64,000 bases of DNA from Solirubrobacter deserti (GTDB lineage Bacteria; Actinomycetota; Thermoleophilia; Solirubrobacterales; Solirubrobacteraceae): assembly GCF_003344625.1 (NCBI RefSeq), contig NZ_QPKJ02000001.1:310001-374000 (forward strand), given 5' to 3'. The translations under genes and the position numbers were made by a program. The notes beneath the pieces were generated by a model. It saw only the letters and a program-made list of their open reading frames with translations. It was not told the origin of the DNA and searched no databases. Below, in pieces: positions 54,200 to 63,238 of this stretch; positions within the stretch are counted from its first letter, which is position 1, and the number at the start of each line of letters is the position of its first letter.

Positions 54200-56032
54200 T
54201 TGGGTACGTGGGGGAGGGTGCAGGACGTCGTCGTCGATGAAGGAACTCGCCTCGGCGCAGTGCGCGACGTGGCTCTGGTGGACGCGGAGCCGGACCCGGC
54301 GCTCGAGCGGCTCACGAGGCTCGCCGGCGAGCTGCTCGGCGTGCCGATGTCGCTGGTGTCGCTGGTCGAGACGACGCGCCAGTACTTCGCGGGGGCGACC
54401 GGCCTGAGCGGCCTGCTCGACGCCGAACGTCAGACGCCGATCTCGCACTCGTGCTGCCGGCACGTCGTGGAGCGCCAGGCGCCGCTGGTGATTCCGGATA
54501 CCCAGCAGTCGCCGCTGCCGCAGGCGCAGCTCGCGGCGCGCGACATCGACGTCGCGGCGTACGCCGGAGTGCCGCTCACGTTGTCGGGCGGCGAGACCCT
54601 GGGTGCGTTCTGCGCGATCGACAAGGTCCCGCACCAGTGGACCCCCGACGACGTCCGCATCCTCGAGGACCTCGCCGCGCTCGCGGTGGAACTGCTCGAA
54701 GCGCGCCGTGCGGGGGCTCAAGCGCTTCATGACCGGCTGACGGGGCTTGCCGGGCGGGCGCTGTTCGGGGAGCTGGTCACGCGCGGGGTGGCGCGGGCGG
54801 CGCGGGCCGAGCGGGCCTGCGGGGTGGTCGCGATCGACCTCGACGGGTTCCGGCTGGTCAATGAGGCACTCGGTCATGCGACGGGAGACGCGCTGCTGAC
54901 CGCGGTCGCGGCACGGCTCTCGTCGGCGCTGGGCAACGGGGACGCGGCGTGTCGGCTCGGCAGCGACGAGTTCCTCGTGCTGTGCGACTCGCTCGAGGAC
55001 GAGCGCGAAGCGGCGCAGGTCGTCTCCCGGCTGCGCGCGGCGCTCACGCACGCGCCGTTCGAGGCCAACGGGCACACCGTGCCGGTGTCGGCGACGTTGA
55101 GCGTGGCCACCGCGAACACCGTCGTCGCGACCGACGACTTGATCGACGCGGCGCTGGACGCGCTCGCCTGTCGCAAGGGCGGTGCGCCCGAGACCGCCGG
55201 GCGGGCGGACCCGCAGCGGCGGGCGCGCGCGACGCGGCGGCTGCGCCTGCAGCAGGCGCTGGTCGGCGTCGAGGAGCGTGACGAGCTGTTGGTCGTCTAC
55301 CAGCCGCTGGTCGACCTGCGCGCGGGGCGGCTGCTGGGGTTCGAGGCGCTGCTGCGCTGGAAGCACCCCGAGCTCGGAGCCGTGCGGCCGGATGAGTTCA
55401 TCCCGGTCGCCGAACGCACCGGGACGATCATGCCGATCGGCGAATGGGTGCTGGAACGCGCGGCGTGCGACCTGGCGCTGTGGCGTGCGACGGAGGAGCA
55501 TCTGACCGTGTCGGTGAACGTGGCGCCGATCCAGCTGCGCAGCCCAGCCTTCCCTCAGCGGGTGGCGGCGATCTGCGACGGGTGCGGGCTGCCCGCGGAC
55601 GCGCTCACGCTGGAGATCACCGAGCGCGTCCTGCTCGACGATCGCCCGGCCTACGAACTCGCGATGAACGAGCTGCGCGCGGTCGGCGTGCGCGTCGCGC
55701 TCGACGACTTCGGCACGGGCTATTCCGCGCTCAGCTACCTGAGCCGGTTCCCGCTGGACGTGCTCAAGCTCGACCGCGCGTTCGTCGCCGCGCTGGACGG
55801 CGCGCCGCGCCCCCGGGCGCTGCTCGAGGCGATGACCAAGATGGCGTCCGCGCTGGGGTTGCGCACGGTCGGCGAGGGGATCGAGACCGAAGGCCAGCTC
55901 GCCCAGCTCACCGCGAGCGGCTGCGATGTCGGGCAGGGGTACCACCTTTCTCGCCCCCGACCCGCGGACGAGCTCTCGCCGCTGCTCGGCCGCGTGTGGC
56001 GAACCGGGGGAGACGGTGCCGCGCCGGGCTGA
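54200..56032 (+). CDS. GAF-GGDEF-EAL c-di-GMP protein with degenerate GGDEF site
   Basis: 610 residues; TTG start at 54200 uncertain, GTG at 54218 or 54260 possible. Residues about 20-175 form a GAF domain (PISHSCCRHVVERQAPLVI). The GGDEF domain follows (RLTGLAGRALFGELV), but its active site reads RLGSDEFLV, so the second Gly is Ser and cyclase activity is doubtful. The EAL domain is intact: FEALLRWKHPELGAV, NVAPIQLRSP, LEITERVL, DDFGTGYSALSYL and VGEGIETEGQL. Most likely a c-di-GMP phosphodiesterase or receptor. Its stop region overlaps the next GGDEF gene by 17 bases. Confidence 0.88.
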   Translation: MGTWGRVQDVVVDEGTRLGAVRDVALVDAEPDPALERLTRLAGELLGVPMSLVSLVETTRQYFAGATGLSGLLDAERQTPISHSCCRHVVERQAPLVIPDTQQSPLPQAQLAARDIDVAAYAGVPLTLSGGETLGAFCAIDKVPHQWTPDDVRILEDLAALAVELLEARRAGAQALHDRLTGLAGRALFGELVTRGVARAARAERACGVVAIDLDGFRLVNEALGHATGDALLTAVAARLSSALGNGDAACRLGSDEFLVLCDSLEDEREAAQVVSRLRAALTHAPFEANGHTVPVSATLSVATANTVVATDDLIDAALDALACRKGGAPETAGRADPQRRARATRRLRLQQALVGVEERDELLVVYQPLVDLRAGRLLGFEALLRWKHPELGAVRPDEFIPVAERTGTIMPIGEWVLERAACDLALWRATEEHLTVSVNVAPIQLRSPAFPQRVAAICDGCGLPADALTLEITERVLLDDRPAYELAMNELRAVGVRVALDDFGTGYSALSYLSRFPLDVLKLDRAFVAALDGAPRPRALLEAMTKMASALGLRTVGEGIETEGQLAQLTASGCDVGQGYHLSRPRPADELSPLLGRVWRTGGDGAAPG

Positions 56033-57020
56033 GCCGGCGCTCGTCTACAGCGCCGCGGCGATCTTCGCCGCCGCGGGCGTGGTCGGCGCCATCGAGTCCC
56101 TGCTTCCCGAGGGTCCGGAGTTCTCGCCCGCGGCGGGGCTGTCGGCGCTGGCGATCGCCGCGCTGCTGACGCTGTTCGGGCGCCGGCTCCCGCGCTGGGT
56201 CGTGTACGCGTTCGGGCCGGTCGGGGCGGCGCTGGTCGCGCTCGCGGTCGCGACCACGCGCGGGTACTCCGATGCGGCGATCATCTACTGCTGGCCCGTG
56301 ATCTGGGTCGCGTCCTTCTACGGCACGCGCGCGACCGTGGCGATCGTGGCGTGGGTCGGGATCGTCCACGGCGTCGCGCTGGCGGCGATGCCCGACGGCA
56401 TGGCGAGCGCGGACCGCTGGGCCGACGTCGTGGTCTCGGTAAGCGTCGTGGCCGTGGTCGTGCGCGTACTCGCGGCGCGCAACGAGCGGCTCGTGGCGCA
56501 GCTGTCGACCGAGGCGCGCGTGGACCCGCTGACCGGCCTGTGGAACCGGCGCGCGTTCGGCGAGCGGCTGGACACCGAGTCCGCACGAGCCGTGCGCGAG
56601 GGCACGTCGCTCGCCGTAGTGATGTTCGACATCGACCACTTCAAGCGCATCAATGACGTCCACGGCCACGACGTGGGCGATCGCGTCCTGAAATGGGTCG
56701 CCGAGACGCTGATGCGCGAGACCCGCGGCGCCGACATCACCGCCCGCGTGGGCGGCGAGGAGTTCCTCGTCGTCCTCCCCGGCACCGGCGTCGAGGGCGC
56801 CTGCGAGTTCGCCGAGCGCGTGCGCGCCGCGATCGCCGGCGGCGGCGGACCGGTCGAGCTCACGATCAGCGCGGGCGTCGCGGCGGGGACGGTGAAGACG
56901 GCCGAGCACGGCCTGGTCGACGCCGCCGACCGCGCGCTGTACGCCGCCAAGCGCGGCGGCCGCAACGCTGTCCGCGTCACACCCGTCGAGGTGGGGAGAA
57001 GTTTCTCGGCGCCGCCCTAG
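56016..57020 (+). CDS. Membrane diguanylate cyclase (GGDEF)
   Basis: 334 residues from the GTG at 56016 (GGGGGAGA upstream). Five to six N-terminal membrane helices (about 10-150) form the sensor. The GGDEF domain starts DPLTGLWNRRAFGERLD; the active site is the competent variant ARVGGEEFLVVL, with DIDHFKRINDVHGHDVGD for substrate binding. Predicted to make c-di-GMP. It lies between the EAL-domain gene and a histidine kinase in a run of same-direction, nearly contiguous genes. Confidence 0.9.
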   Translation: MPRRAEPALVYSAAAIFAAAGVVGAIESLLPEGPEFSPAAGLSALAIAALLTLFGRRLPRWVVYAFGPVGAALVALAVATTRGYSDAAIIYCWPVIWVASFYGTRATVAIVAWVGIVHGVALAAMPDGMASADRWADVVVSVSVVAVVVRVLAARNERLVAQLSTEARVDPLTGLWNRRAFGERLDTESARAVREGTSLAVVMFDIDHFKRINDVHGHDVGDRVLKWVAETLMRETRGADITARVGGEEFLVVLPGTGVEGACEFAERVRAAIAGGGGPVELTISAGVAAGTVKTAEHGLVDAADRALYAAKRGGRNAVRVTPVEVGRSFSAPP

Positions 57021-57027
57021 AAGGGGC

Positions 57028-57930
57028 ATGTCGATCGTCTCCTGGCTCCTCGTCGCGGCGCTCGCCGCCTTCCTGTTCCGCGCCCACCTGCGGCTCATGC
57101 TCGTCGCCCGCGCGAGCCACGAGATCCGCGGGCCGCTGTCGGCCGTTCGACTGGGGCTGCACGGGCTGTCGGGCGAGCCCGCACGGCTCGCCGCGATCGA
57201 GCTCGAGCTGCGACGGGCGTGCCGCGCCTTGGACGATCTCGTCGCCGCGCGCCGGGGAGAGGTGGGCGGTGCGGGCGAGGAGCGCGTGGACGTCGCGGCG
57301 CTGGTCGCCGAGTACGAGCCCGCGTGGTGCGCGCTGGCTGCCGCGCACGGGACGACCCTACGCGTCGAGCCGCCGGTCGTCGTGCTCCCGTTCGCGATCG
57401 ACGGCGGCGACCCGCGCGCGCCCGCGACCGTGCTCGCCGACCCGCTCCGGCTCGCCCAGGCATGCGCGAACCTCGTCGGCAACGCGGCCGAGCACGGTGC
57501 GGGTGAGGTCCGCGTCCGGGTCCGCGCGAGCCGCGAGACCGTGCGCGTCGAGGTCAGCGACGACGGCCCTGGCCTGCCGGCGCCGCTCGTCGTGCTGACC
57601 GGCACGGCCCGCCTGCGCCACGGCCGCCGTGGCCACGGCCTCGCGATCGCGGCCAGCATCGCCCACCGCCACGGCGGACGCCTCACCGCCGACGGCCCGA
57701 CGCTCACGATCGAGCTGCCCACGGCGAGTCACGCCCGCCGGCGCCGGGCACCGCTGGCGATGTCCAGCCCCGCGAGGAGTCCGCGCGACCTCGCCGCGCC
57801 CGTCTCGCATGACCTCGCCGCGCCCGGCCGAGACGACCCCGCCGCTCCGCCCGCGCGCGCCGCCGACGCGCCCGTTCCGCGGGACCTCGCCGCGCCGGCC
57901 CATCCCGCGATCGTCGCGGCGGACTCGTGA
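57028..57930 (+). CDS. Small sensor histidine kinase without sensor domain
   Basis: 300 residues, ATG at 57028, seven bases after the diguanylate cyclase. One membrane helix (3-20) is followed directly by the phosphoacceptor helix ARASHEIRGPLSAVRLGL with His31, then a HATPase: N-box QACANLVGNAAEHG, G1 VSDDGPGLP and G2 RRGHGLAIAASIAHRHGG. No periplasmic domain exists. The last 55 residues are a disordered tail with repeated RDLAAP or HDLAAP. Its stop overlaps the CpaB-like start (GTGA). Confidence 0.85.
   Translation: MSIVSWLLVAALAAFLFRAHLRLMLVARASHEIRGPLSAVRLGLHGLSGEPARLAAIELELRRACRALDDLVAARRGEVGGAGEERVDVAALVAEYEPAWCALAAAHGTTLRVEPPVVVLPFAIDGGDPRAPATVLADPLRLAQACANLVGNAAEHGAGEVRVRVRASRETVRVEVSDDGPGLPAPLVVLTGTARLRHGRRGHGLAIAASIAHRHGGRLTADGPTLTIELPTASHARRRRAPLAMSSPARSPRDLAAPVSHDLAAPGRDDPAAPPARAADAPVPRDLAAPAHPAIVAADS
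57783..57893 (+). repeat. Imperfect coding repeat, GACCTCGCCGCGCC units
   Basis: Three exact copies of GACCTCGCCGCGCC, at about 57788, 57810 and 57884, plus a diverged GACCCCGCCGCTCC copy encode RDLAAP, HDLAAP and DDPAAP units in the kinase tail. Short tandem expansion of a disordered linker is the simplest explanation. Confidence 0.6.
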
Positions 57931-58568
57931 CCCGCCGCCGGCGCGCGACGGTCCTGCTCGCGCTCGCGCTCGTGCTCGGCGCCCTCGCCGCGACGCACAT
58001 GTCGCGGCGGGAGGCGGCGCTGCGCGAGCAGCTCGGGCCGACCGTCGAGGTGGTCGTCGCGCGGCGGGACCTGCCCGCCGGGCGGACGGTGCAGCTCGCG
58101 GACCTCGGCGTACGGAACGTGCCGGCGCGGTACGCGCCCGCGGGCGAGCCGGTGTTCGCGGCCGGGCTCGCCGGGCAGAAGCTCGCCGTGCCGGTGCCGC
58201 GGGGCGGCGCGGTGACCGCCGAGCTGATCGAGCGTGCGCCGCCGGAGTCGCCGGTCGAGCGCGGCGAGCGGGCGGTGGAGATCGTGGCGACGGGCTCGGT
58301 GGTCGCGGGCACACGCGTGGACGTCGTGGTCTCGACGGAGAAGGAGACGCGGCTCGCGCTGCAGGACGTCGAGGTGCTCGCGGCCAAGCCCGCGCCGCCC
58401 AAGCAGGAGGGCGGCGGGCCGCGCACGAGCGCGACGCTGCGGGTGCCGGTGACCGACGCGGTCTATCTCGTCGCGGCCGGCTCGTACGCGCGCGACGTGC
58501 AGCTCCTGAGCCGCGTCCCGGGCGACACGCGCACCACCCAGCCGCTGACGGTGGGCGATGGGCTCTAA
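57927..58568 (+). CDS. cpaB: CpaB/RcpC-like pilus assembly protein (SAF domain)
   Basis: 213 residues, GTG start in a four-base overlap with the kinase gene. One N-terminal membrane helix (6-22) is followed by a SAF domain: VEVVVARRDLPAGRTVQLAD, LGVRNVPARYAP and GLAGQKLAVPVPRGGAV. The remainder matches the RcpC/CpaB C-terminal beta region. CpaB helps assemble the Flp/Tad pilus at the cell envelope. The pilus ATPase cpaF lies 4.7 kb further, beyond an opposing block of genes. Confidence 0.75.
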   Translation: MTRRRRATVLLALALVLGALAATHMSRREAALREQLGPTVEVVVARRDLPAGRTVQLADLGVRNVPARYAPAGEPVFAAGLAGQKLAVPVPRGGAVTAELIERAPPESPVERGERAVEIVATGSVVAGTRVDVVVSTEKETRLALQDVEVLAAKPAPPKQEGGGPRTSATLRVPVTDAVYLVAAGSYARDVQLLSRVPGDTRTTQPLTVGDGL

Positions 58569-58579
58569 GGTCTCGCGCC

Positions 58580-59197
58580 GTGGTGTTCACGACCGAGCAG
58601 GAGCTGTTCGCCCGGGCGCGCGCGCTCGCCGACGGCGGCAGGCGCCGCATCCTCGGCATCGCGGGCAAGCCCGGGGGCGGGAAGTCGACCGTCGCGCGCG
58701 CCGTCGTGGCCGCGCTCGGCGAGCGCGCGCGGCTCGTGCCGATGGACGGATTCCACCTCGCGCAGTCCGAGCTGGTGCGGCTCGGGCGACGGGACCGGAT
58801 GGGCGCGCCGGATACGTTCGACGCCGCCGGGTACGCCGCGCTGCTCACCCGCCTCAGAAGCGACGAAGCGGTCGTCTACGCGCCCGAGTTCCGGCGCGAG
58901 ATCGAGGAGCCGATCGCGGGCGCGATCGCGGTCCCCAAGGACATTCCGCTCGTCGTCACCGAGGGCAACTACCTGCTGCTGTGGCCGGAGGTCAAGCCGC
59001 TGCTGGACGAGTGCTGGTACGTGGACACCGACGAGGAGCTGCGCGTCCAGCGGCTGATCCAGCGCCACATCCAGTTCGGCAAGACGCCCGACTACGCGCG
59101 CGCGTGGGTGCTGCGCAGCGACGAGCGCAACGCGGACCTGGTCGCCACGACCGCCGACCGCGCCGACGCCCTGATCCGCCTACAACACGTCGGCTAG
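58580..59197 (+). CDS. Uridine-kinase-like P-loop nucleoside/sugar kinase
   Basis: 205 residues, GTG at 58580 (the next codon is also GTG). Walker A is ILGIAGKPGGGKSTVARAVV; MDGFHLAQSEL and FDAAGYAALLTRL, plus LVVTEGNYLLLWPEVKPLLD, resemble the fructose/uridine kinase-like group often annotated as nucleoside/nucleotide kinase. The substrate is not determined. The 3' end overlaps the convergent fusion gene by 18 bases. Confidence 0.8.
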   Translation: MVFTTEQELFARARALADGGRRRILGIAGKPGGGKSTVARAVVAALGERARLVPMDGFHLAQSELVRLGRRDRMGAPDTFDAAGYAALLTRLRSDEAVVYAPEFRREIEEPIAGAIAVPKDIPLVVTEGNYLLLWPEVKPLLDECWYVDTDEELRVQRLIQRHIQFGKTPDYARAWVLRSDERNADLVATTADRADALIRLQHVG

Positions 59198-61723
59198 CGC
59201 GCTCAGGAAGAAGTCGCAGTCCTCGGCGCTGATCGCGAGCGGCGGCTTGATCTTCAGCACGTCCTCGTTCGGCCCGTCGGTCGAGATCAGGATCCCGCGC
59301 GCCTTCAGGGCTTCCTTCACGCGCGCCGCCTCGGCCCGTGAATCGAGCTGAACGCCGAGGAACAGGCCGTGCCCGCGCGCGTGGGGCATCCCGGCGAGCA
59401 GCCGGTCGCCCATCGCCCGCGCGTGCGCTTGGAGCCGCTCGTCGGCGATCACGTCCAGCACCGCGAGCCCGATACCCGCGCTCACCGGGTTGCCGCCGAA
59501 CGTGTTGAAGTACTCCATCCCCGTCAGGAACGAGTCGGCGACCTCCGGCGTGGTCACGACCGCGCCCAGCGGATGCCCGTTGCCGATCGGCTTGCCCATC
59601 GTGACGATGTCCGGCACGACGCCGCCCAGCTCGAACGCCCAGAAGTGCTCGCCGACGCGGCCGAACCCGGTCTGGACCTCGTCGATCACGCACAACCCGC
59701 CGGCCTCGCGCACGACCTCGAACGCGCGCTCGAGATAGCCGGGAGGCGGGACCACCTGGCCCGCACAGCCGAGAATCGGCTCCGCGAAGAACGCCGCGGG
59801 GCGGTCCACTTCCGGCAGCTCCCACAGCGGCGTCACCCGCGACCGCGACGGCGGCGCCTTGTACGGCGACAGCTCGATCGTCGAGCTCAGGTGCCCGTGG
59901 TAGGCGTGGTCGAGCACGGCCACCTCGTCGCGCCCGGTGTGCGCCCGTGCGAGCCGCAGCGCCAGGTCGTTGGCCTCCGAGCCGGAGTTCACGAAGAAGC
60001 ACACGTGCAACGGGTCGGGAAGCGTCGCCGCGAGCCGGCGCGCGTAGTCGACCACCGACGCGTGCAGATAGCGCGTGTTGGTGTTGAGCAGCGCCATCTG
60101 CCGCGCGCCCGCCTCCACGACGCGCGGGTGGCAGTGCCCGACGTGCGCGACGTTGTTGACCAGGTCGAGGAAGCGCCGGCCTTCGGCGTCGAACAGGTAC
60201 GCGCCCTCGCCCCGGACGATGTGCAGCGGCTCCGCGTACGCGAGCGACAGCGCGCGGCTCATCACGGTCCGGCGGCGCGCGGCGATGTCCGGCCGCGGCC
60301 CGCGGGCGTCCACGCCGCCCGGGCGGCCGATCAGCAGGTTCGGGTCCGGGCAGACGCTGCGGAACAGGTCGGCCTCCTCGGGCAGCGCCACGCCGTCCAG
60401 GTTGCCGACCAGGTCGGTGAACAGCTGCAGGTGCAGGTGCGGCTCCCAGCCGCCGTTGACCTCGGGCGTGCCGAGCCGCGCGATCATGTCGCCCGCGCGC
60501 ACCTCGCCGTCCGCCAACGACTCGGGGTCCAGGTGCCCGTGCAGCGTCCAGAAATCGTCATGGCGGATCACCAGCAACCCGCCGTAGTCGCCGAGCTGGT
60601 TGCGGTTCTCGCGCCGCTCGACGACCCCGTCCAGCGGCGCGTACACGGGCGCGCCGGCGGGGGCGAAGAGGTCGATCGCCATGTGCCGCGTGCGCCAGCG
60701 CCCGTCCGGCGTCTGGAATTCGGGCGCGGTGTAGATCGCGCGCTGCTCGTCGTAGCGGCCGATCGCAAGCCCGTCGACCGGCGGCATCGCCTCGCTCAGG
60801 TCGAGCACCGGCGCGGACGCCAGGTCCCCGTCCATCACCGGATGCGGGTCGGCGAGCGCGAGCCGCTGCCGCACCGCGCGGGCCTTCGGCGACGCCTCAT
60901 ACCCGCAGGCGTCGCGGAAGCGGAAGTGCGCGAGCGCCCCGTCTTCGCCCTCCAGCCGCGCCAGCAACTCGGTCACGGGCCCCTGGCTGACGAGCAGGTA
61001 CGCATTGTCCGGCTGCTCGGCGGACTGCTTGGCCGCCATGTCGACGCTCATCCGCAGCCGCGCGAGCATCAGCTCCCACAGCACCTCGAGCTCCTCGACG
61101 GAGAGCGGCGTCACCTCGTGGTAGCCGCGCACGACGTCGGTCACCGCGCGCGCCGGATCGGCGCAGCCGAGCATCGCGTACGCGCCCGCGATCGCGAGCC
61201 CGCACGCGCGCGCGGTGAACACGACGTCGCCGAAGTCGATCAGCCCGGAGACCTGCCCGTCCGCGCCGACGAGCACGTTGTAGTCGTTGGCGTCATTGTG
61301 GATGAGCTGGTGGGGGAGGTGGTCGAGCCCGTCGACCACATGCTTGAGGTTCCACCGGTGCGGACGGTGCAGATCGGGGTGCGTGAAGTCCCTCAGCGCC
61401 CGGTCCACGCGCGCGACGGTCCGTCCCAACGAGGCCCGATCGCCCGGCCGGGCCGCCCACGGCTCGCCCTCGAGCCAGCTCAGCAGCCGCACCGTGCGCC
61501 CGTCCAGCGTCTGCGTCGGTCCCGCCAGGCGCGGCACTGCGGGCTCGTCACGCAGGTGCTCGAGCACGGCGTCCTCGAGCGTGAGGTCACCGTTCTGCAG
61601 CTTGAGCACGTAGCGCGTGCCGTTCGCGGTCAGCGCGAAGTTGAGGTCCAGCTCGCCAGGAAGCGCCTCGGCGGTGGCGTCGAGCCCGTAGAGCTCACGG
61701 GCGATGCGGCGCGGATCGGTCAT
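59180..61723 (-). CDS. Fusion of APH-type kinase, M23 peptidase and class III aminotransferase/lyase
   Basis: 847 residues from the ATG at 61721-61723. Residues 1-310: aminoglycoside-phosphotransferase-like kinase with [14 protein letters not shown] (Asp144) and LIDFGDVVF. Residues about 320-480: M23/LytM-like domain with RHMAIDLF (His347, Asp351) and HLHLQLF (His429, His431). Residues 500-847: class III PLP enzyme with [14 protein letters not shown] and [11 protein letters not shown] (Lys711). Animal hydroxylysine kinase and phospho-lyase pair the same kinase and PLP types, so a substrate phosphorylation then phosphate elimination is inferred. The sigma factor gene overlaps the start by 29 bases. 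Confidence 0.82.
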   Translation of the reverse strand: MTDPRRIARELYGLDATAEALPGELDLNFALTANGTRYVLKLQNGDLTLEDAVLEHLRDEPAVPRLAGPTQTLDGRTVRLLSWLEGEPWAARPGDRASLGRTVARVDRALRDFTHPDLHRPHRWNLKHVVDGLDHLPHQLIHNDANDYNVLVGADGQVSGLIDFGDVVFTARACGLAIAGAYAMLGCADPARAVTDVVRGYHEVTPLSVEELEVLWELMLARLRMSVDMAAKQSAEQPDNAYLLVSQGPVTELLARLEGEDGALAHFRFRDACGYEASPKARAVRQRLALADPHPVMDGDLASAPVLDLSEAMPPVDGLAIGRYDEQRAIYTAPEFQTPDGRWRTRHMAIDLFAPAGAPVYAPLDGVVERRENRNQLGDYGGLLVIRHDDFWTLHGHLDPESLADGEVRAGDMIARLGTPEVNGGWEPHLHLQLFTDLVGNLDGVALPEEADLFRSVCPDPNLLIGRPGGVDARGPRPDIAARRRTVMSRALSLAYAEPLHIVRGEGAYLFDAEGRRFLDLVNNVAHVGHCHPRVVEAGARQMALLNTNTRYLHASVVDYARRLAATLPDPLHVCFFVNSGSEANDLALRLARAHTGRDEVAVLDHAYHGHLSSTIELSPYKAPPSRSRVTPLWELPEVDRPAAFFAEPILGCAGQVVPPPGYLERAFEVVREAGGLCVIDEVQTGFGRVGEHFWAFELGGVVPDIVTMGKPIGNGHPLGAVVTTPEVADSFLTGMEYFNTFGGNPVSAGIGLAVLDVIADERLQAHARAMGDRLLAGMPHARGHGLFLGVQLDSRAEAARVKEALKARGILISTDGPNEDVLKIKPPLAISAEDCDFFLSALADVL

Positions 61724-62831
61724 GAAGGCCATCGAGCCTACCCGTGAGAAAGCGGCGCTCGGCGTCGGAGGGATCGAGCTCGAGCGCGCGCCGGTACGCG
61801 TGCGCCGCCTCTTCGCGCCGGCCGAGCCGGCGCAGGAGCTCGCCGCGCGTGGAGTGCAGGTAGCGGTAGCCGTCGAGGTCGAGCGCGTCGACGATGTCCA
61901 GCGCGCGCTGCGCGTCCCCGCCTTCGGCGATCGCGACGGCGCGGTTGAGCTCGACCACGGGCGAGCTCGGCAGCCGCGCGTAGAGCTCCGCGACGCGCGG
62001 CCAGTCGATCGGGTCCTCGCACTGCGCCGACGCGATCGCCGCCTGGACGGCGTACGGCCCGCTCGCCCGGCGCAGCGCCCGCCGCCCCGACGCCAGCTTG
62101 GCTGCGTTCCAGCGCGTGCGATCCTGGTCGGCCAGGAGCACCAGCTCCCCGCCGTCGAACCGTGCCGCCCGGCGCGCGTCGTGGATGAGCATGAGGGCGA
62201 GCAGGCCGTGGATGTCACCCTCGTCGGGCATCAGCGCCGCCAGTACCGAGCACAGCGAGATCGCGGAGTCCGCGAGGTCGCCGCGCCCGCCGTAGCCCTC
62301 GTTGAAGATCAGGTACAGGACCTTGAGCACCGCGGCGAGCCGCTCGGGCAGCAGATGGTCGGGCGGGACCGCGAACGGGATGCCCGCGTCGCGGATCTTG
62401 CGCTTGGCGCGCGAGAGCCGGCGCTTCATCGTCTCCGGCGCGACGAGGAACGCCCGCGCGATCTCCTCCGTCGTCAGGCCGCCCAGCGCGCGCAGCGTGA
62501 GCGCGACCTGGGCCTCCAGCGCCAGCGCCGGATGACAGCAGGTGAAGATCAGCTCGAGGCGCTCGTCCGGGAACGAGGACGTCTCGGCGGGCTCGGTCGG
62601 CTCGATCACGGGGTGGGCCTGCTCGCGGCGGATGCGGTCGATCGCACGGCGCTTCGCGGTGGTCGTCAGCCACGCGCCCGGGTTGCTGGGCAGGCCGTCG
62701 CGCGGCCAGCGCTCCGCCGCGATCGCGAACGCCTCCTGCGCGGCTTCCTCGGCGCGGTCGAAGTCGCCGAGGAAGCCGACGAGCGAGGCCACGACGCGAC
62801 CCCACTCGGTGCGGAAGACGGCATCGATCAG
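61695..62831 (-). CDS. ECF42-like RNA polymerase sigma factor with C-terminal TPR extension
   Basis: 378 residues if started at the CTG at 62829-62831, which forms a CTGA overlap with the YCII gene stop and gives [20 protein letters not shown]; the first GTG (62792) would cut off the first helix. Region 2 is [20 protein letters not shown], region 4 [20 protein letters not shown]. The long helical C-terminus (DUF6596/TPR type) ends [23 protein letters not shown]42 factors are characteristically paired with DGPF/YCII proteins, as here. Confidence 0.85.
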   Translation of the reverse strand: MIDAVFRTEWGRVVASLVGFLGDFDRAEEAAQEAFAIAAERWPRDGLPSNPGAWLTTTAKRRAIDRIRREQAHPVIEPTEPAETSSFPDERLELIFTCCHPALALEAQVALTLRALGGLTTEEIARAFLVAPETMKRRLSRAKRKIRDAGIPFAVPPDHLLPERLAAVLKVLYLIFNEGYGGRGDLADSAISLCSVLAALMPDEGDIHGLLALMLIHDARRAARFDGGELVLLADQDRTRWNAAKLASGRRALRRASGPYAVQAAIASAQCEDPIDWPRVAELYARLPSSPVVELNRAVAIAEGGDAQRALDIVDALDLDGYRYLHSTRGELLRRLGRREEAAHAYRRALELDPSDAERRFLTGRLDGLHDRSAPHRP

Positions 62832-63163
62832 CGCGCGTACTCCTCGTGGACCGGGCGGACCTCGATCGCGCCGCCGAACCGCTGCGCCGGGATCCGGCGG
62901 GCGATCTCGATCGCGGCGTCGAGGTCCTCGGCGTCGATCAGGAAGAAGCCGCCGAAGATCTCCTTCGTGTCGGCGAACGGGCCGTCCGTGGTGAGGTCGT
63001 CGCGGACGACCGTGGCGGTGTCGACGTCCTTCAGGTGCGCGCCGGACTTCACCCGCGCGTCCTCGTACATCGCCATGTACTCGCGCGTGATCGCGGCGCG
63101 CTCCTCGTCGGACTTGCCGTCGTGCGCGTGCGGGTCGACGTAGATCAGCAGTGCGTATTTCAT
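62828..63163 (-). CDS. YCII-related (DGPF) protein, partner of the sigma factor
   Basis: 111 residues. [20 protein letters not shown] at the N-terminus, the DGPF signature ([20 protein letters not shown]) and [15 protein letters not shown] identify the family. DGPF proteins are the conserved neighbours of ECF42 sigma factors and are thought to belong to their regulon or control. The stop overlaps the sigma gene start by four bases. Confidence 0.9.
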   Translation of the reverse strand: MKYALLIYVDPHAHDGKSDEERAAITREYMAMYEDARVKSGAHLKDVDTATVVRDDLTTDGPFADTKEIFGGFFLIDAEDLDAAIEIARRIPAQRFGGAIEVRPVHEEYAR

Positions 63164-63238
63164 GTCAGGCAGACGGACGGCTCGCGCGTTTGGGGACAGA
63201 GGGGGAGAGTTTTCCGCACGCGCGGCCTAGAGACGGCA

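Noticed and set aside
59369..61747. A 792-codon plus-strand open frame opposite the fusion enzyme
   Set aside because: No recognisable domain, Arg/Val/His-rich shadow; the minus strand carries all catalytic motifs.
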